From assembly GCA_007449985.2 (NCBI GenBank), contig VIIQ02000178.1, forward strand, positions 1 through 64,000: a stretch of 64,000 nucleotides of DNA. Direction: 5' to 3'. A model generated the notes under the pieces. The model had not been told where the DNA came from, did not search any database, and was given only the letters and a program-made list of their open reading frames with translations. Below, in pieces: positions 1 to 12,407 of this stretch; position 1 is the first letter of the stretch; each line of letters starts with the position of its first letter. The stretch comes from Desmodesmus armatus (lineage: Eukaryota; Chlorophyta; Chlorophyceae; Sphaeropleales; Scenedesmaceae). The position numbers and the translations under genes were made by a program.

Positions 1-3000
1 TGCTGCTGCTGCTGCTGCTGCTGCTGCTGAGGGGCTGCCGCCCCTGCAGTACAGGCCAGTATCGCAGCCCCACAGGGACTGCCAGCCATGGAGGAGAGGG
101 GCAGCAGGCCCCACCTGCTGCTGCTGCCGCACTAGCCGCTGCCGCCGCTGCTGCCCTTGCTGCGCCCGCCTCTGCTGCTGCTGCTGCGGCGCTGCATGCG
201 TTGCTGGTTGTGAGCTCATGGCGCATTGCGCGCAGCTGGCCCTGCAGTTGGTACATGAGAAGCAGCAGCAGCACACCGCGGCGGCGGCAACAGCAGGGGT
301 CAGGATACCGCAGCAAAGCTAGCCATTCAAAAATGCACACAGCCGGCCATGTATATATGCCTTTCTGTACGTTACGCAAACTTGCAAGACAGCCCATGAG
401 CTCCTGCCTGCGGGCGCTGCCCTAGACATCGATTCCGAACTCACTCTAACACCATGAACACCGTATTGCGCTCAGTTGGGCAAGGTGCCAGACTGAGAAG
501 GGCGAACCACCCACTGTCAAAGATAGTCTGACCACACACTCTGCGTGCCCTTATCCCCCTCCCTGCCAACTCCTACAACAGTGGTCACACTATGTCGAAA
601 CCAACCCGTAAGACCCATTCAACCCTGACGCCCTGCCTTCTTTGGACACTGTGCGTGGGTCCACCTACCTGCAGTGCGGCCACCTCGTCTGCTTTGTTGC
701 CAGCTCCTGCCTGAACAGTCCTGCAGCCTGCTTGAGTGTGGCCTCTAGTGAGCGGCGCCGCTGCACCTCACAAGCGCCAGCACTTCGCAGCTCATCAACC
801 TGACAGGGACACAGTTGTAAGGGAGGGCAGCACAGGGGCGTATGGAGTGTTGCAAGTGGGGCCCACAGCCATTCTACTGGTTGTTTGCAATTGCGTACCT
901 GTGCATTGACGCTGCGCATGCATACAGATGCCAAATGGGATTTTTGTGAGTGGAAGTTCCGGCGCAAGCCAGGTCAACTGCACTTGACTGCGCACACGTG
1001 TCCCGCTACTCACACAATGGTTCCTTGGCTTCCCTGTGTCCCCCCCCCCCCCCCCGCACCCGCCAACCACCCAGCACATGCAGTGCTCAGCACTGATGGT
1101 GTCAATGTCGGCCCACCTGTGCCGCCAGCTCCTGCCGTCGTGCCTCCCGTGCCTCCTCCTGTGCTGTCAGCTGGGCCAGGCAGGCTGCAATGGAGGCGAT
1201 GCGGCCCTCAAGCTTGGAGCGCAGCGCGGTGCTGGACGCGGCTGCTGCTGCCTCGGCTGCACACACCTGAGCCGCTGCTGAGGCCTCCAGCTGCTGACGC
1301 TCCTAGAGGAAGGTGGGGGGAGGGGGGACATGGAGGTGGAGCATTCGAACTCTTCTTACCTTCAGCAAGAGGATACGATGAGCCGACCAGAACATGGAGG
1401 GAGGCAAAAGTGTCCAGGTGGATGGTGCATGAGGGTAGAGGCTTTGGTTGTGTGTGTCTGGGTGTGCAGTTTGTGTGGTGTAGGGCGGGGCTCAACAAGG
1501 GCATGGTGTATGCAGGGGGTGCATCAGCCTCACGGGGTGACCCACCTTGATCCACTTGTTGTGTTGCTCCTCCAGCTTTGCTGCCCAGGCCTTGTCGCTT
1601 GCCGCCTGCTCGCCACACCAACGGCGCTTCAGCTCATCCAGCTGCTTGCGCCACCTGGGAGAGGAGGGTGGAAGGCAGTGAGGGGTGAAGAAGGCAGTGG
1701 GAGGGTGTGGTCAGATATGGGTTGGAGGCAAAGGGGTGGCACAAGCAGTGTTTACTGCCTTGTACGGCAAGCTCCAGTCAGTCTGACAAACGGGGCAGCA
1801 GCAATCAGACACATGAGGGGGGGGGTCTTGATGAGGGGTGCTGTCACCACTTTCCCCCCAATGCTCTGTCTCTGCGCACGAACCGCTCAAACGGCACAGC
1901 TTGCGGTACATTGTGCTGGGCTGTGCCACTGCTGGCCGCTGAGCTTCACCAGCCCACCATAAGGAGTGAGAGCAGGGGCCCCCGCGGCAGGGGCTCCCCG
2001 CAAGAGGAGGGGGGGTCCACTGGACTGCGGGACACCGTCATTGTATTGCCGCGGCATGCCTTGCCTCTGCTGGCCGTGGGGTGGGTTGAGGGGGTTGGGG
2101 GAGGGGGGGGCTGCATACCTTGCCTCTGCCTCTGCTGCCTGCAGTGCTGCTGCCTCTGCCGCGCGTGCCAGCTCCAGGCTGTGCCTCTGCTGTGCCTGGT
2201 CCAGCTGCTGCGCGGCGGCAGCAGCAGCAGATGACAGGCGGGACGACCAGACAGACTCAAGCTCCTGCAGCCGCAGTGCAGCAGACCTGCGGGCACATGC
2301 GCATCACAGAGAGGCGGGTTTGTGACAGGGCAGTTGCAGTGCAGTGCTAGCACAGCATACCTGTGGGCCCATTTGCAGTACAGGGAGGCGGGCTTGTGAA
2401 AGGGTGGTTGCAGTGCGGGGTTGCACAGCAGACCTGCAACCAAGGAAGGACCATCCTTGCCTGCCACGAAGCTAGGGATAGACGGACTGCAGGTGGGTGG
2501 GAGAGGATCATGACGCAGCTGCAAAGAGTGAGGAGCCCCCCCCCTCTGCGCAGAAACTGATATCTCCAGAGTGGACTAGTACTGCCTGGTGTCTGCTGCT
2601 TCTGTGATAGTGCTGCAATGCCTGTGCATGGCCAATCAGCGGTTACGCTGTTCGAGTGTCTCTCACCGCTCCATGTTTGCCTGTTCGGCCACAGCGCGTG
2701 CCTTGAGCTCATCAATCTCAGCAGCGGCAGCGTGACGGGCCGCCCTGACAGCAGACACCTACAGAAAGACACACCCACGGGGACAGAACAACAGGGCACC
2801 GGGGTGGCAACCACAGGCTGTAGTGCATGGATACTGCCGATCTGCTCTGTGCCGGCACGTGCCGCAGTCACCATCCAGAAGCCATTGAACCCCTAATCCT
2901 GTCCACCTAAAACCTGCCGACCTTCGGCCATCTCTCTCCGGACTTGCCAATTCCTCTCTCCCCCCCCCCCCCCCCCACTTCAACACAACACACAACCCGA

Positions 3001-6000
3001 ACAAGGTGGAAGACCCCATGCAACCCCCCCTCCGCCATCCCTGCGCACCTCTGCCGCCTCTATCTCGTCCTGCACGCGTCCCTTCCAGCGCTCCCAGTCA
3101 GCAGCCGCAGCCTCATACTGAGACTGCTCCTGGGACAGCTTGCGCGCTGATGCACCAGCAGCAGTAGCAGCATGGGCAGCAACACCACACCACACAGCAC
3201 AGCACAGCACAGCAAGCAGTTGGACATGTGGATGTTGAATGAGCAATTGAGCTGCCGCTGTTACTCTGGCTTCATTCCCCAGGTGGCAACATGACTGAGC
3301 TTCATAGGCCATGCAACATACCATGTTGCATAGGATCTGACGGTCCAACACTCAATCAGAGTCCCGAGTCACATGGCATTCGGGGGTGTCTCTGCCTTGC
3401 TCCCGCTCACCCCATGCGCTGTCTGCCTGGCGCATCCTGTCCTGTGCCTCCTCCTCCAGCTCAGCCAGCCGCCGCTGCCACTGGCGGTTGGTGTCACACA
3501 GCACCTCGTCAGCCTGACGCTGACACGCTGCGTGTGTGGGTGGGTTGGGGGGGAGGGGGCGGAGGAAGGTGGAGTAGAGGGGGAGGAGGGGGGGGTGTCA
3601 ACAGCAATGTATGCGGGTGGTGTAGGTGGATACGAGTGCCACTGCGTTGTGGTGCTACAGTTGACATTGGCTGGGGCGTTTCTGTTTTCATTCAAATTGG
3701 GTAACCAGCCGCCCTCCTCCCTCCGCGCATGTGCCACTGAAATAAACTCTCAAAGGCCCTAGGTGCACCTCTCTCTCAGGGTGGCCTCATCAGCATGCGT
3801 GGGCACTGCAACTGCCCCCACTGACACATGCACTTGCTAGTAGCGTTGTACAACACTGTACACATGTGTACAGCTGCTGACAGGCCGCCTCTGCCGCCCC
3901 GTCATAAAATGCCAGCTAACGAAGTCTTGCAGCCGCTTGCACCCGCCAACCCACTCTGGCAGCATCTCCCCCTTTCCACCGCCCCGCCCTCCCAAGTTTA
4001 AAAAAGGAACAGCAGCGCCCTACTGTACCTGCAATGCGCTGTTCGCATGCTGCCTGCAGGTCTGCCATTTGCTGGCCCCATGTTGCTGCCGCCTCCTCCA
4101 GCTGCCTGTGCACTGCCAGGTTGTGCTGCGACAGCTCACCCTCAGCAGCAGACAGCCGCAGCCAGCTGCTGGTGCCTGGAAGGGCAACGGGAAGTAGGCA
4201 GGGGGGGGGGCATTTACAGCTTTGGGTGAGGGTGAGAGAAGAGTAGTGTGCCTAAATGGGCAGGCAGCCAACCACAGCAGCAGGCAGGTGCAGTCAGCTG
4301 CTGGTTCCTTGTTTGGAGGGAACGGATGAGCACATACGGCTGTCGCTGGCACAGTGATCCCATCCTGCAGCGCGTTCACCTTTCTCCTCCAGCTCCTTGA
4401 ATTTAGCTTCCGCCTCCCTCAGCTTGGCAGCAGCCTCCTTCTCCTTTGCAGCCAGCCGCCTGCAATTCGTGTCAGCAGCGCAACACACCCACAGCAGCAG
4501 CTCGAAACAGTGCACGGGCCGGCCCCGTTGTTGTTCACACACACTGCTACAAGGATGCTCATGCACCTTGATTGACGACATGTTCCTGGCATGGATGTGA
4601 GGCGGCCTCACACCCAGCGGCATGGATGGGCCGAGATGGACCCAAGGACACAGGTAAGGCGCTACTACATCTTACAGAATTGCACAACGCACACTGTGCC
4701 TGGCAAGCACCAGAGATCAAAGGCCCAAGCAGCAGCAGTGTACGCACCTGGCCCACTCCTTGTCCGCTGCCGCCTTGTCCCGCTGTCGTGACTCCGCCAG
4801 CTCAGTGGCGGCTGTCGCCTGCTGCCCCGCAGACTCGGCTGCTGCCTGTGCTGATGCCAGCTGCTGCTCAAGCCGCTGCAGGTGCAGGGAGGAGAGGGGC
4901 AGGCAAGCATGACGTGCACAGCACTGAGGACAAGAACCAACAACAGTGTCGTCAAGTAGCCCCATGCAATACAGTATGGAGTGGCGGCAAGGCTTCCAGC
5001 CTCCCCAGGACGCTGTCCTGTGCGGCACTTGTCCACACATGCCATGTGGCGGCCATACAGTTCAACAGGCTGATGACATATGCTTGGTGTCCAGTCTTTC
5101 AAACCCAGAACTGAACACCTGACCCCCTCCCCACCTGCTTATCCTCCAGCAGCTTGGCGTCTTTGCTGCTGAGCTCCCGTGCAGCCCGCTCAGCCTCCTC
5201 CTTGTCACTGGACAGGCTCGACACCTGCAGGCAGCCGTGCACCCCATGGTGTGAACTTCATTCAGCTTCCTCCTTCACACCAGTGTCAGGCTGACAGCAT
5301 CCATGGCAGTGTCTTCAAGATTGTGTGCGGACCATCAGCCACTGACAGAGCACACTGTGCACAATGGCACTTGGCGGCCACCCAATCATACACATCAGCG
5401 CAACTACAGCACTCTCTGATGCGGCAGCATTCTGTCCACTGCTGCTGTGGCAAATGCGACATGATGCCCCTGGCGTGTGGAAACAGTGCAGAAGGGCCAG
5501 AAAACGGGCAGGGGACGGGCCGTCATATGCGCACACCTTGCTTTTTGCCTCACTGAGTGCTGCACTGCGCTCCCTCAGCAGACGCTCAAGAGTAGCCACC
5601 TGTCAGCAATCATGACAGCAGCAGCAGCGGGATGTCAGGCCGCCTGCTGAGTCAGCCAGCATGTGAACAGCAGAGTGCCTTGATTATATGTGCTGCATTG
5701 AGCGGCGCAGCTGCAAACGGCCGCCCCTGCCTATCTCCTTCCACTTCCCCACCCCTGCCTCAGAAGGTCGTTTCTCCAATCCCACACCCACTGCTGGCCG
5801 GCATGCTCCACATGGTGCTGCTTGTTCTTCCCTGAGACAGCTACAAGCGTTGTCTGTGCCAACTTTAACCCCGTTGGCCAACACTTTGCCCTATTTCTCC
5901 ACATGCTTCAGTGCGTCCCGCACCTGTTCGTGTGCATGCTCCAGTTCGTCCTGCAGCCCCTCCAGCCGCCTGTGTGCGTCGCGCTCCTTGCTGGCGGCCA

Positions 6001-7099
6001 TGCTGCCAAAGCTGCGCGCCTCAGAGCGTGCTGCATCAACCTCCGACTCCAGCTCAGCCACCCGCGCGGCCAGGGAGGAGGCCTGCGTGGTGCGTGCTGC
6101 CAGCGCAGACTGCACGGCTGCCAGCTGCTCCTCTGCTCGCCGCAGCTCAGCGGACTGGTCATCGCATATCTGCAGGGTGCAGTTGCAGTGGAAGAAACCG
6201 GCAGCAGTGACAGCAGCAGCAACAGAGGCAGAAGGTGGTGGCTAGGGCGATGCTGGCAAGCGGACGGGGATACTGAGGATTAGCTGGGAGAGATCCAGCA
6301 TCAGACTATACAGTGGGTATCGGACGACCCAGCTGCAGCGTCAAGTGGTGGATGCAGGGTGTCGAGGTTTGTGGTGACAGATGCTGCTTGTGCTTGATGC
6401 CCGTAATAGCCACCTGCAGGTGTGCATTTTCTAGAGATGGTGCTGGTGGATTTGTTTAATCAGCGAGCACACTGTCTTCACAACAGGTTCACAGCTGGGA
6501 AAGCGCTTGCGACTAGCTGCCACAACATGGAGCTCTAGCAGCTGCGCCCACTGCAGGGCAAATTGCAAGGGCACAGTACAAGGTGATGCCACATGCGGCA
6601 TGTGGCTGCCTCACCCGTTGTGCCTCCTCCCTGAGTGCAGCCTCCTCCTTGCGGCTGGCTGTGAGCTCAGACTGCAGCTGCTCGATGGCGACCTGCAGGA
6701 ATGCAGGAGGACCAGCAAATATGGGAGCCAGCCACGCGTGCACTGCACATCGCAACTGGCTGGTCATTGCTGCTACTGCGGGCATCACCCAGCAGGCTGT
6801 CAACTAGCAGACGTTTTGCTGTTGCTTTGGGCAGAGCAGCACACGCAGTGTGATCCCCTGCCCTGTCCTGTACCTTTGTCTTGTACAGCAGCTTGCCTCG
6901 CTCCTCAAGCTCTGCATTAGCCTGCTTCAGCTCAGCATCCTTCTGCCTTACAAGGTTCTGCAGTGTTCAAGGCACACAATACAAGCATCATGCTGCTGTT
7001 GAGAGGCTGCTGTTGCAGAATAGCTGTGTGCGTTGTGTCTGTGCTGGAGCAGCTGCTTGCCTGCAGCTCCCGCTCACGCGTAGACAAGATGGTGGACAT
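1..7099 (-). CDS. Large coiled-coil protein, 3' end cut off by the window
   Basis: Eighteen exons join in phase: 7061-7099, 6874-6957, 6615-6692, 5903-6169, 5537-5599, 5135-5224, 4748-4875, 4380-4459, 4029-4175, 3411-3527, 3049-3146, 2667-2758, 2119-2286, 1546-1654, 1117-1302, 669-799, 115-241 and 43 to beyond base 1. About 680 residues are visible, almost all Ala/Glu/Gln/Lys/Arg heptad-like helix (for example AELESEVDAARSEAR, KLREAEAKFKELEEK) with recurrent Trp near exon ends and a poly-Ala/poly-Gln stretch at the left edge. No catalytic domain is seen. Such proteins are usually cytoskeletal, basal-body or Golgi scaffolds, but I cannot name this one. The ATG at 7099 opens a 13-codon exon ending in a GC donor (CAG|GCAAGC). 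The donor at 5903 (CAT|GTGGAG) is weak. Exon 669-799 ends in the wrong phase unless one base is added near 693-695; the next exon confirms the shifted frame. Confidence 0.8.
2281..2440 (-). repeat. Triplicated 3' splice site with exon edge (73-74 bp unit)
   Basis: Reading the minus strand, the acceptor CAG|GTCTGCTG of the exon beginning at 2286 is preceded by two further copies of acceptor plus exon edge, ending at 2360 and 2433. The intervening sequence (GCACTGCAAC, CACAAACCCGCCTC) is also repeated, so this is a tandem array of a 73-74 bp unit spanning the intron/exon border. Confidence 0.8.
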
Positions 7100-8124
7100 C
7101 TGCTGCCTACACGCTGTCAGGAGGCTGGTTTATGTGTCCTTGAACTGCTGGCTGGGCCCTGCATGAGGTTGCTGCTTGAAGCTGCTGGCTGAGCTGGTCA
7201 GCACACCAGCACTGGGTGACTAGAGGCAGCTGAAAGGTTGCAGTACCAGGACGTGGTGACCAAGGATCAAGACTGATGGCTTAAAATTGTGGTCTCAGTA
7301 GCTGCTTGGCTGGAGCAACACGAGCTGCGTCTCGATAGCTGGTTGAAAGCCTTGAACACAAGAAACGTTTGACTGCACTGAGAGGCACCCCAAGCGTGAT
7401 GGGCGTCCTAAGTCAACTCCCAATGTTGAATTGCATCGGCCTGCATGCCACTGTCGACCTATTAGTCATCTCTTGGACCTGATCCAAGTTTCCTTAGTCC
7501 GAATGTTTTCTGTGACGAGGACCAGTCCGAAGGCCCCACCTTCATAAATGTCGTTGTGATTCAGGCACTTCATATTCGCGTACTTGGTGCAACAGCTGGC
7601 ACACAAACACAAGCACCCCAGTACCCAGGGCAGCAAGCATCGCAGCAGTCTGTTGTGTCACTGAGTCGCTGTGGGTGCTGCTCAACATCTTCTGGCCCCG
7701 CTGGTATCCTGCACCACTGCTGGTGGCAATGAGCCAGTGATGGGTGCTCCAGCAGCAAGACAGGTCCGTTGGTGGAGAGGCCTGTCTGCTGAATGGGATG
7801 CCTTTATCTGTTGTGGTAGGGGCCACACTAGGCTGGTGCCATGCCAAATGCATGTCAACTTGGATCCATAAAGTCTCCCTGCCATGATCACAGTGTGTTG
7901 CTAGGGGCATTCTCAGCTCCTCGGCTCCCCGTCCTGCATTGTGGTTGGCCCTACCACACGACAGCAGCAGCAGTTCAAAGCCCAATTGCTGTTCTCACTC
8001 CCGGAGTCCCAGCAGTTGCAGATATAACCCGCTTCAATCTTGATCAAACCTCACATGACCATACCCTGTACTGACATGTGCTTGCATGCTGTCTGTTTCC
8101 CGGCCCATCAATCCCTGCACCCAG
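7100..8124. promoter_or_regulatory. Divergent upstream region of the coiled-coil and Rab genes
   Basis: This stretch separates the start of the minus-strand coiled-coil gene from the first secure exon of the plus-strand Rab gene, so it should contain both promoters and the missing first Rab exon. No clear TATA box was identified. A candidate first Rab exon lies at 7740-7763: one frame reads Gly-Cys-Ser-Ser-Ser-Lys-Thr and ends at a GT, but the ATG is one base out of that frame. A second candidate at 7793 reads Met-Gly-Cys-Leu-Tyr. Neither is secure. Confidence 0.4.
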
Positions 8125-10895
8125 CGCGGCCCAGCCAAGCAGACCCTCGCATTCTCAGCAGCTATCAGGCCCCCCAGCAGCAGCAGGCACAGCAGCGCTC
8201 AGCAGCAGCAGCAGGGCCACCCCCACGCGTCAAGCTCGTGCTGCTGGGAGACTCGGTGAGGGAGAGGGAGGGAGAGGGAGGGAGAGGCTGGGAAGGGATG
8301 GGGGGGGGGGGGCGAAAGAGCCGACCCCTGTTCAGTATATTTCAAGTCTGGGCGGCCCAGTTTTGGCCCGTACAAGCCAGCAGCAGCAGCAGCAACCGCA
8401 GTAGCAGCAGCCACTTCGTACCTGCGCCAGCATCCCAGTATGTTGGTGGAACAGACAGAAAGCCAGCGACCCAGGCAGCAGCTGTGGCATCATTGACGAG
8501 CTGGCTTGCAGATAGCCCTCTGCAGCTGTGGCATTATTGACGGGCTGGCTTGCAGATAGGGTTTGTCTGGCATGGCTCGTCCATGCGGTTGTGGTGGTGA
8601 GGTTGTGTGGATGCTGCTGCTGCTGCCGTTTGCTGTGGTGGTATACAAGGGGGGGGGGGGGCGTAGGAGGGGGAGGGGTTGATGTCGCTGTCCTGCCAGG
8701 AGTCAGCAGCAGAGCACCGCAACATGTGCGCAAGCATGTGCTGGTTCGCGGGTGGTGATGGGGTTGTGCATGCTCAATGCGCATGCTGCGAGTGAGTCAC
8801 CACTGCCAGCGCAGAGCCAGCAACCCCCTAGCGCCACCATGTGGCCCACGCACAGGGACCTAAGTCAGTATGTAGTGATGTTGGCATGTCATCCTGTTAC
8901 TGCTGCATGCTGTATGGGGGTTCCCTCTCTCCTTCATGCAGGGTGTTGGCAAGTCCTGCCTGGTGCTGAGATATGTGCGCAACACATTCGATGCCAACAG
9001 CAAGATAACGGTGAGTGGTTGGTGACTTGTAGCCGCCGCCGCAGCAGCAGCAGTAGCAGCAGCAGCAGTAGCATCCCTGAAGTCATGGAAAGGAGCAAGC
9101 TTTGGGAGCCAAGCAATGCCACAACAAACAGCGCATTGCTAGGGTGGCACCGCTGATGCAGGAGCAGCATAGCAGACGTGACTGCGCCCCATCTGGGTGG
9201 CCCCCCAGCAAGAGCTGCAAGCAAGGTTGTATCATGTGTGCTGCTGCTACTGCTGTCAGGTTGGTGCCGCCTTCATGTCGCACAATGTGGCGCTTCCTGA
9301 CGGGCAGTCACTCAAGTTTGAGATCTGGGACACAGCCGGGCAGGTGAGCTGTTGGTTGCTGGGTGGGCAGTGGTTAACGCTGTGGTGGCACCTTGCTCCA
9401 GCCAGGTGAGCTGTTGGTTGCTGGGTGGGCTAACTTGATCCCACAGCGTCTGTACCCAATGCACCCAGCGGGGCTTGTGTCTGCTGCCGTGAAATGTGGG
9501 CAGAGGTGCGGGTGAAACCACTCACCCATGGTGGGCAGGTAGGCAGGCAGGCACCGCTTACAACCGCTGTGGCTGGTTTTATAGCTTAAACGCAGTGATG
9601 GTGGCCTCCGAGCTTGCTGGGCTGGGCTGCCGCCCCCCCTCCGATTCCCCCCGCGCTTGGGGCCTCAACTCGCCTGCTCGCTAACCTCATAACCCGCCCT
9701 TTCACCCGACCCACACTCACCTCACCCTCTCCGCATTTTACGCATTTTACGCAGGAGCGCTACCTGTCCCTGGCCCCCCTGTACTACCGCGGGGCCCATG
9801 CTGCAGCGGTTGTGTACGACATCACCAGCCCTGAGAGCTTTGAGAAGGCCAAGTACTGGATTGGGGAGCTGCAGAAGAACGAGAGCAGCAGGCCAGGTGG
9901 GAAGATGGGGCACGGAGCCAATGGGGAGGGGGGGGGGGCTGTCGAGCAACAGGTGTAACATGGTTAGGCTGTCTTCGTGGGGTAGAGGGGTGACAAGGAA
10001 TTAATTGGGAGAGCGGCCAGCGCTGGCAGGGCACAAGGGGTTTGGGCAGGGGCAGGGAGGGGAGTGTGTTGTGAAAGAGGGAGGGGTTTTCAGGCGGGCT
10101 GCTTCTGGCGCGTGCATGGGATCGCGAAAGTTGGCAGAGATGCTCGATGTGCTTGTTCAGCAGACGTAGTGCTGAGTCCTGCTGTGGCTGGGCGTGTCAT
10201 GTCTTTGCAGTGATGGTGCTTGTTGGCAACAAGACAGATTTAGCTGAGCAGCGTGAGGTGTCAGAGGAGGAGGCAAGAGCATTTGCAGACAGGTGAATAC
10301 ACTCTCCGAGACTAGCCTGTCAAACATCACGTTTGGTCATCATGACGTGTACCTGATAGATGCACTCATGTGTTTCACACAAGCCCTCTGTGTCCTACAC
10401 TGCTGTGCACCATTTGCTATGAGCACGAGCAATGCATGGAGCGCGCTAGCATCCTACACACCAGCCGGCATGACCAGCTGTCAGCTGTAGCCATGCTCAT
10501 TGTTGGCCTGCATGGTTTGTATACATTCACACGCGCCTGGCTGAACGGGAGGTAGGACTGCCGGTGCGCCACGCTGCATCAGTGCTGCCCCTTGTCCTTC
10601 TCTGACGGGATGCTGTCATAGCCCAGTGGTCCGACTTCCCCACATTGAGCCATTTGCTAATCGTTCTCCCCTGGCTTTTCTGCGCCCTTGCTTCTGTTGC
10701 ACTGCTGCCGTTACTGGGCCAATTGCTTCCCTTGCCTCCCTTTCCCTGTCTATCTGCAACACTTGCAGCCAGAACATGTTGTTTGTGGAGGCGTCTGCCA
10801 AGACGTCGGCGTGTGTGTCCGACATCTTTGAAAGTGTGGCTGCAAAGCTGGCAGGGGGCCTGCCAGTGTCAGTTGGAGCTCGAGCAGCGGCGTGA
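8125..10895 (+). CDS. ARA6-like (RABF1-type) Rab GTPase, first exon unresolved
   Basis: Predicted exons: 8125-8255, 8942-9010, 9260-9343, 9755-9896, 10211-10292, 10769-10895, about 210 residues in phase. All Rab nucleotide-binding motifs are present: P-loop GDSGVGKS split exactly by intron 1, switch region [16 protein letters not shown] split by intron 3, GNKTDL, and EASAKT. Sequence resembles plant ARA6/RABF1 ([35 protein letters not shown]), an endosomal Rab5-group GTPase acting in vacuolar and plasma-membrane traffic. The protein ends GARAAA with no Cys motif, as expected for ARA6, which is anchored by N-terminal myristoylation and palmitoylation rather than prenylation. The N-terminal Met-Gly-Cys exon needed for that is not securely found. 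The 8125 acceptor is one of several possible; residues before RVKLV are low-complexity Gln/Ala. Confidence 0.9.
9339..9430 (+). repeat. Duplicated 5' splice site in the Rab gene (62 bp apart)
   Basis: The donor CAG|GTGAGCTGTTGGTTGC and the following bases to about 9367 recur at 9403-9432. The second copy lies inside the intron and keeps a perfect GT donor 62 bases downstream. Confidence 0.85.
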
Positions 10896-12407
10896 TGTCG
10901 TGGTGACTCATCCACGGGCGCTCCTCCATTTTCTGGCCCTTATGGAAGCGCCTGCCTCACGTGTGAGGGACCCCGGTGTGGGTGGTGTTTTGCCTGCAAC
11001 AAACCCAATAGACCTGTGGACCCTCAGCAGCTCAGCTCAGCTGTGGGGCTTACTGGGCGGCCTGCGAGGTTGGAGGGGTCGACAAGCTTACAGCTGCAAC
11101 CTGCCCCCGCTGGGCGGGCTTGCCTGGCTGCCTTACTAGGGCACCTAGTAGTTGGGGGTGCTCAGGTGTTGACCTGAGCATGTAACAGTAGCAGCAACAG
11201 CAACCAGGATCCGCACACAGCTGGGCCGGGGGCTCCAGCTGCATGGTCAGCTGCAGTGTCGATCTATTGGACAATTGATGCTGTCTGTGCCGCGGCCATT
11301 GGCCAGCAGGCTGCAGCACCACAGCCTGTTGGTTGGTCTGTGGGTTGGGGAGGAAAGGTTGCAGCCCTGCACGTGTATATGTATGTGGTTGGCCAAGGTT
11401 GCGCTCGCGACTGAATCCGCGCCCGTTCCCGATTTGCAGTGCAGCAGGCTGCAGCACCATAGTGAATTCAGGTGGCCTTGTGTTGGCTCTCATCTGGCTG
11501 TCATTGACATCATTGTCAGTTGCCAACTGCAGTGCCGGGAGCTGCAGCTTGCTGGCTGGCAAGGCATGTCTGGCAACTAGCTGCCCTGATGGGCCATTGG
11601 GTTGCCCCTGGCACTTGTTATAATCGCACATAGTCGCACATGGGTGTGTAAGACACTAAGCTTGATGATGTGTGTCGAGCACGCAGCAAAGGCCTCACTA
11701 TACAAAGGCCTGCTGCCGTCATCAGCATCACAGCCAGCTGTGCAGCAGAGCCCTGACGCTTGTCATGGTAGCGTGGTGGGTGCCCCCCCCCCCCTCCACC
11801 CCCCCCCCACCCCCCCCCGCTTTAGGGGTTGCATCACTTGCCTTGATGTTCCTGCATTAGTGCATTGGCGTTCGTTAGATAGGCAGAGCGCAGTGATTGT
11901 GCTTTCTGCCCTCACCGTCAGCAGCTTGTTGCCTATCATTTTGTTGATTCAGGCAGTTGCTGACTGCCACGTGGTGGATGTGTTTCTGTAATTGTGTTGT
12001 TGATGTCAACGAACGCTCAGCTGGCTGGAAGGCAGCCTTGGCACATGACACTCACAACTCAGTCTGCCACATCCACACCAGCAGGGGGCATGTTGGGGGG
12101 GGGGTCCCATGTTTACAATCCTGGCAGGCTGTGAACCACACACATGTCTTCCACACACGTGTGTTAGTCCATGAACAGTCGCAATTCCGTGATCAGCCTT
12201 CCCCCACCGGGTCATTCAAAATGTGTGATATCATGTGGATCCATGTGCGATTACTCACCCAGCCTGTAACATGCAGAGTTGCCTCCTGCTTCTTAGTGAT
12301 TGTTGCTGTTGTAAGTGTCGCTTGTGAGATTGCTGAAGGCTCTCTGCGCCCGCCAACCAAATTGCGGGACGTGTGTGTCTTGTCTACGACTTGATTGCTT
12401 TGCTGCA
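10896..12407. other. Rab 3' flank and upstream region of the next gene
   Basis: No coding exon is supported here. A chlorophyte-type polyadenylation motif TGTAA lies at 11181-11185, 286 bases after the Rab stop, and may end the Rab transcript. A short direct repeat (CAGGCTGCAGCACCA) occurs at about 11307 and 11447, and C homopolymers lie near 11784-11818. The right part should hold the promoter of the gene starting at 12408. Confidence 0.4.
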
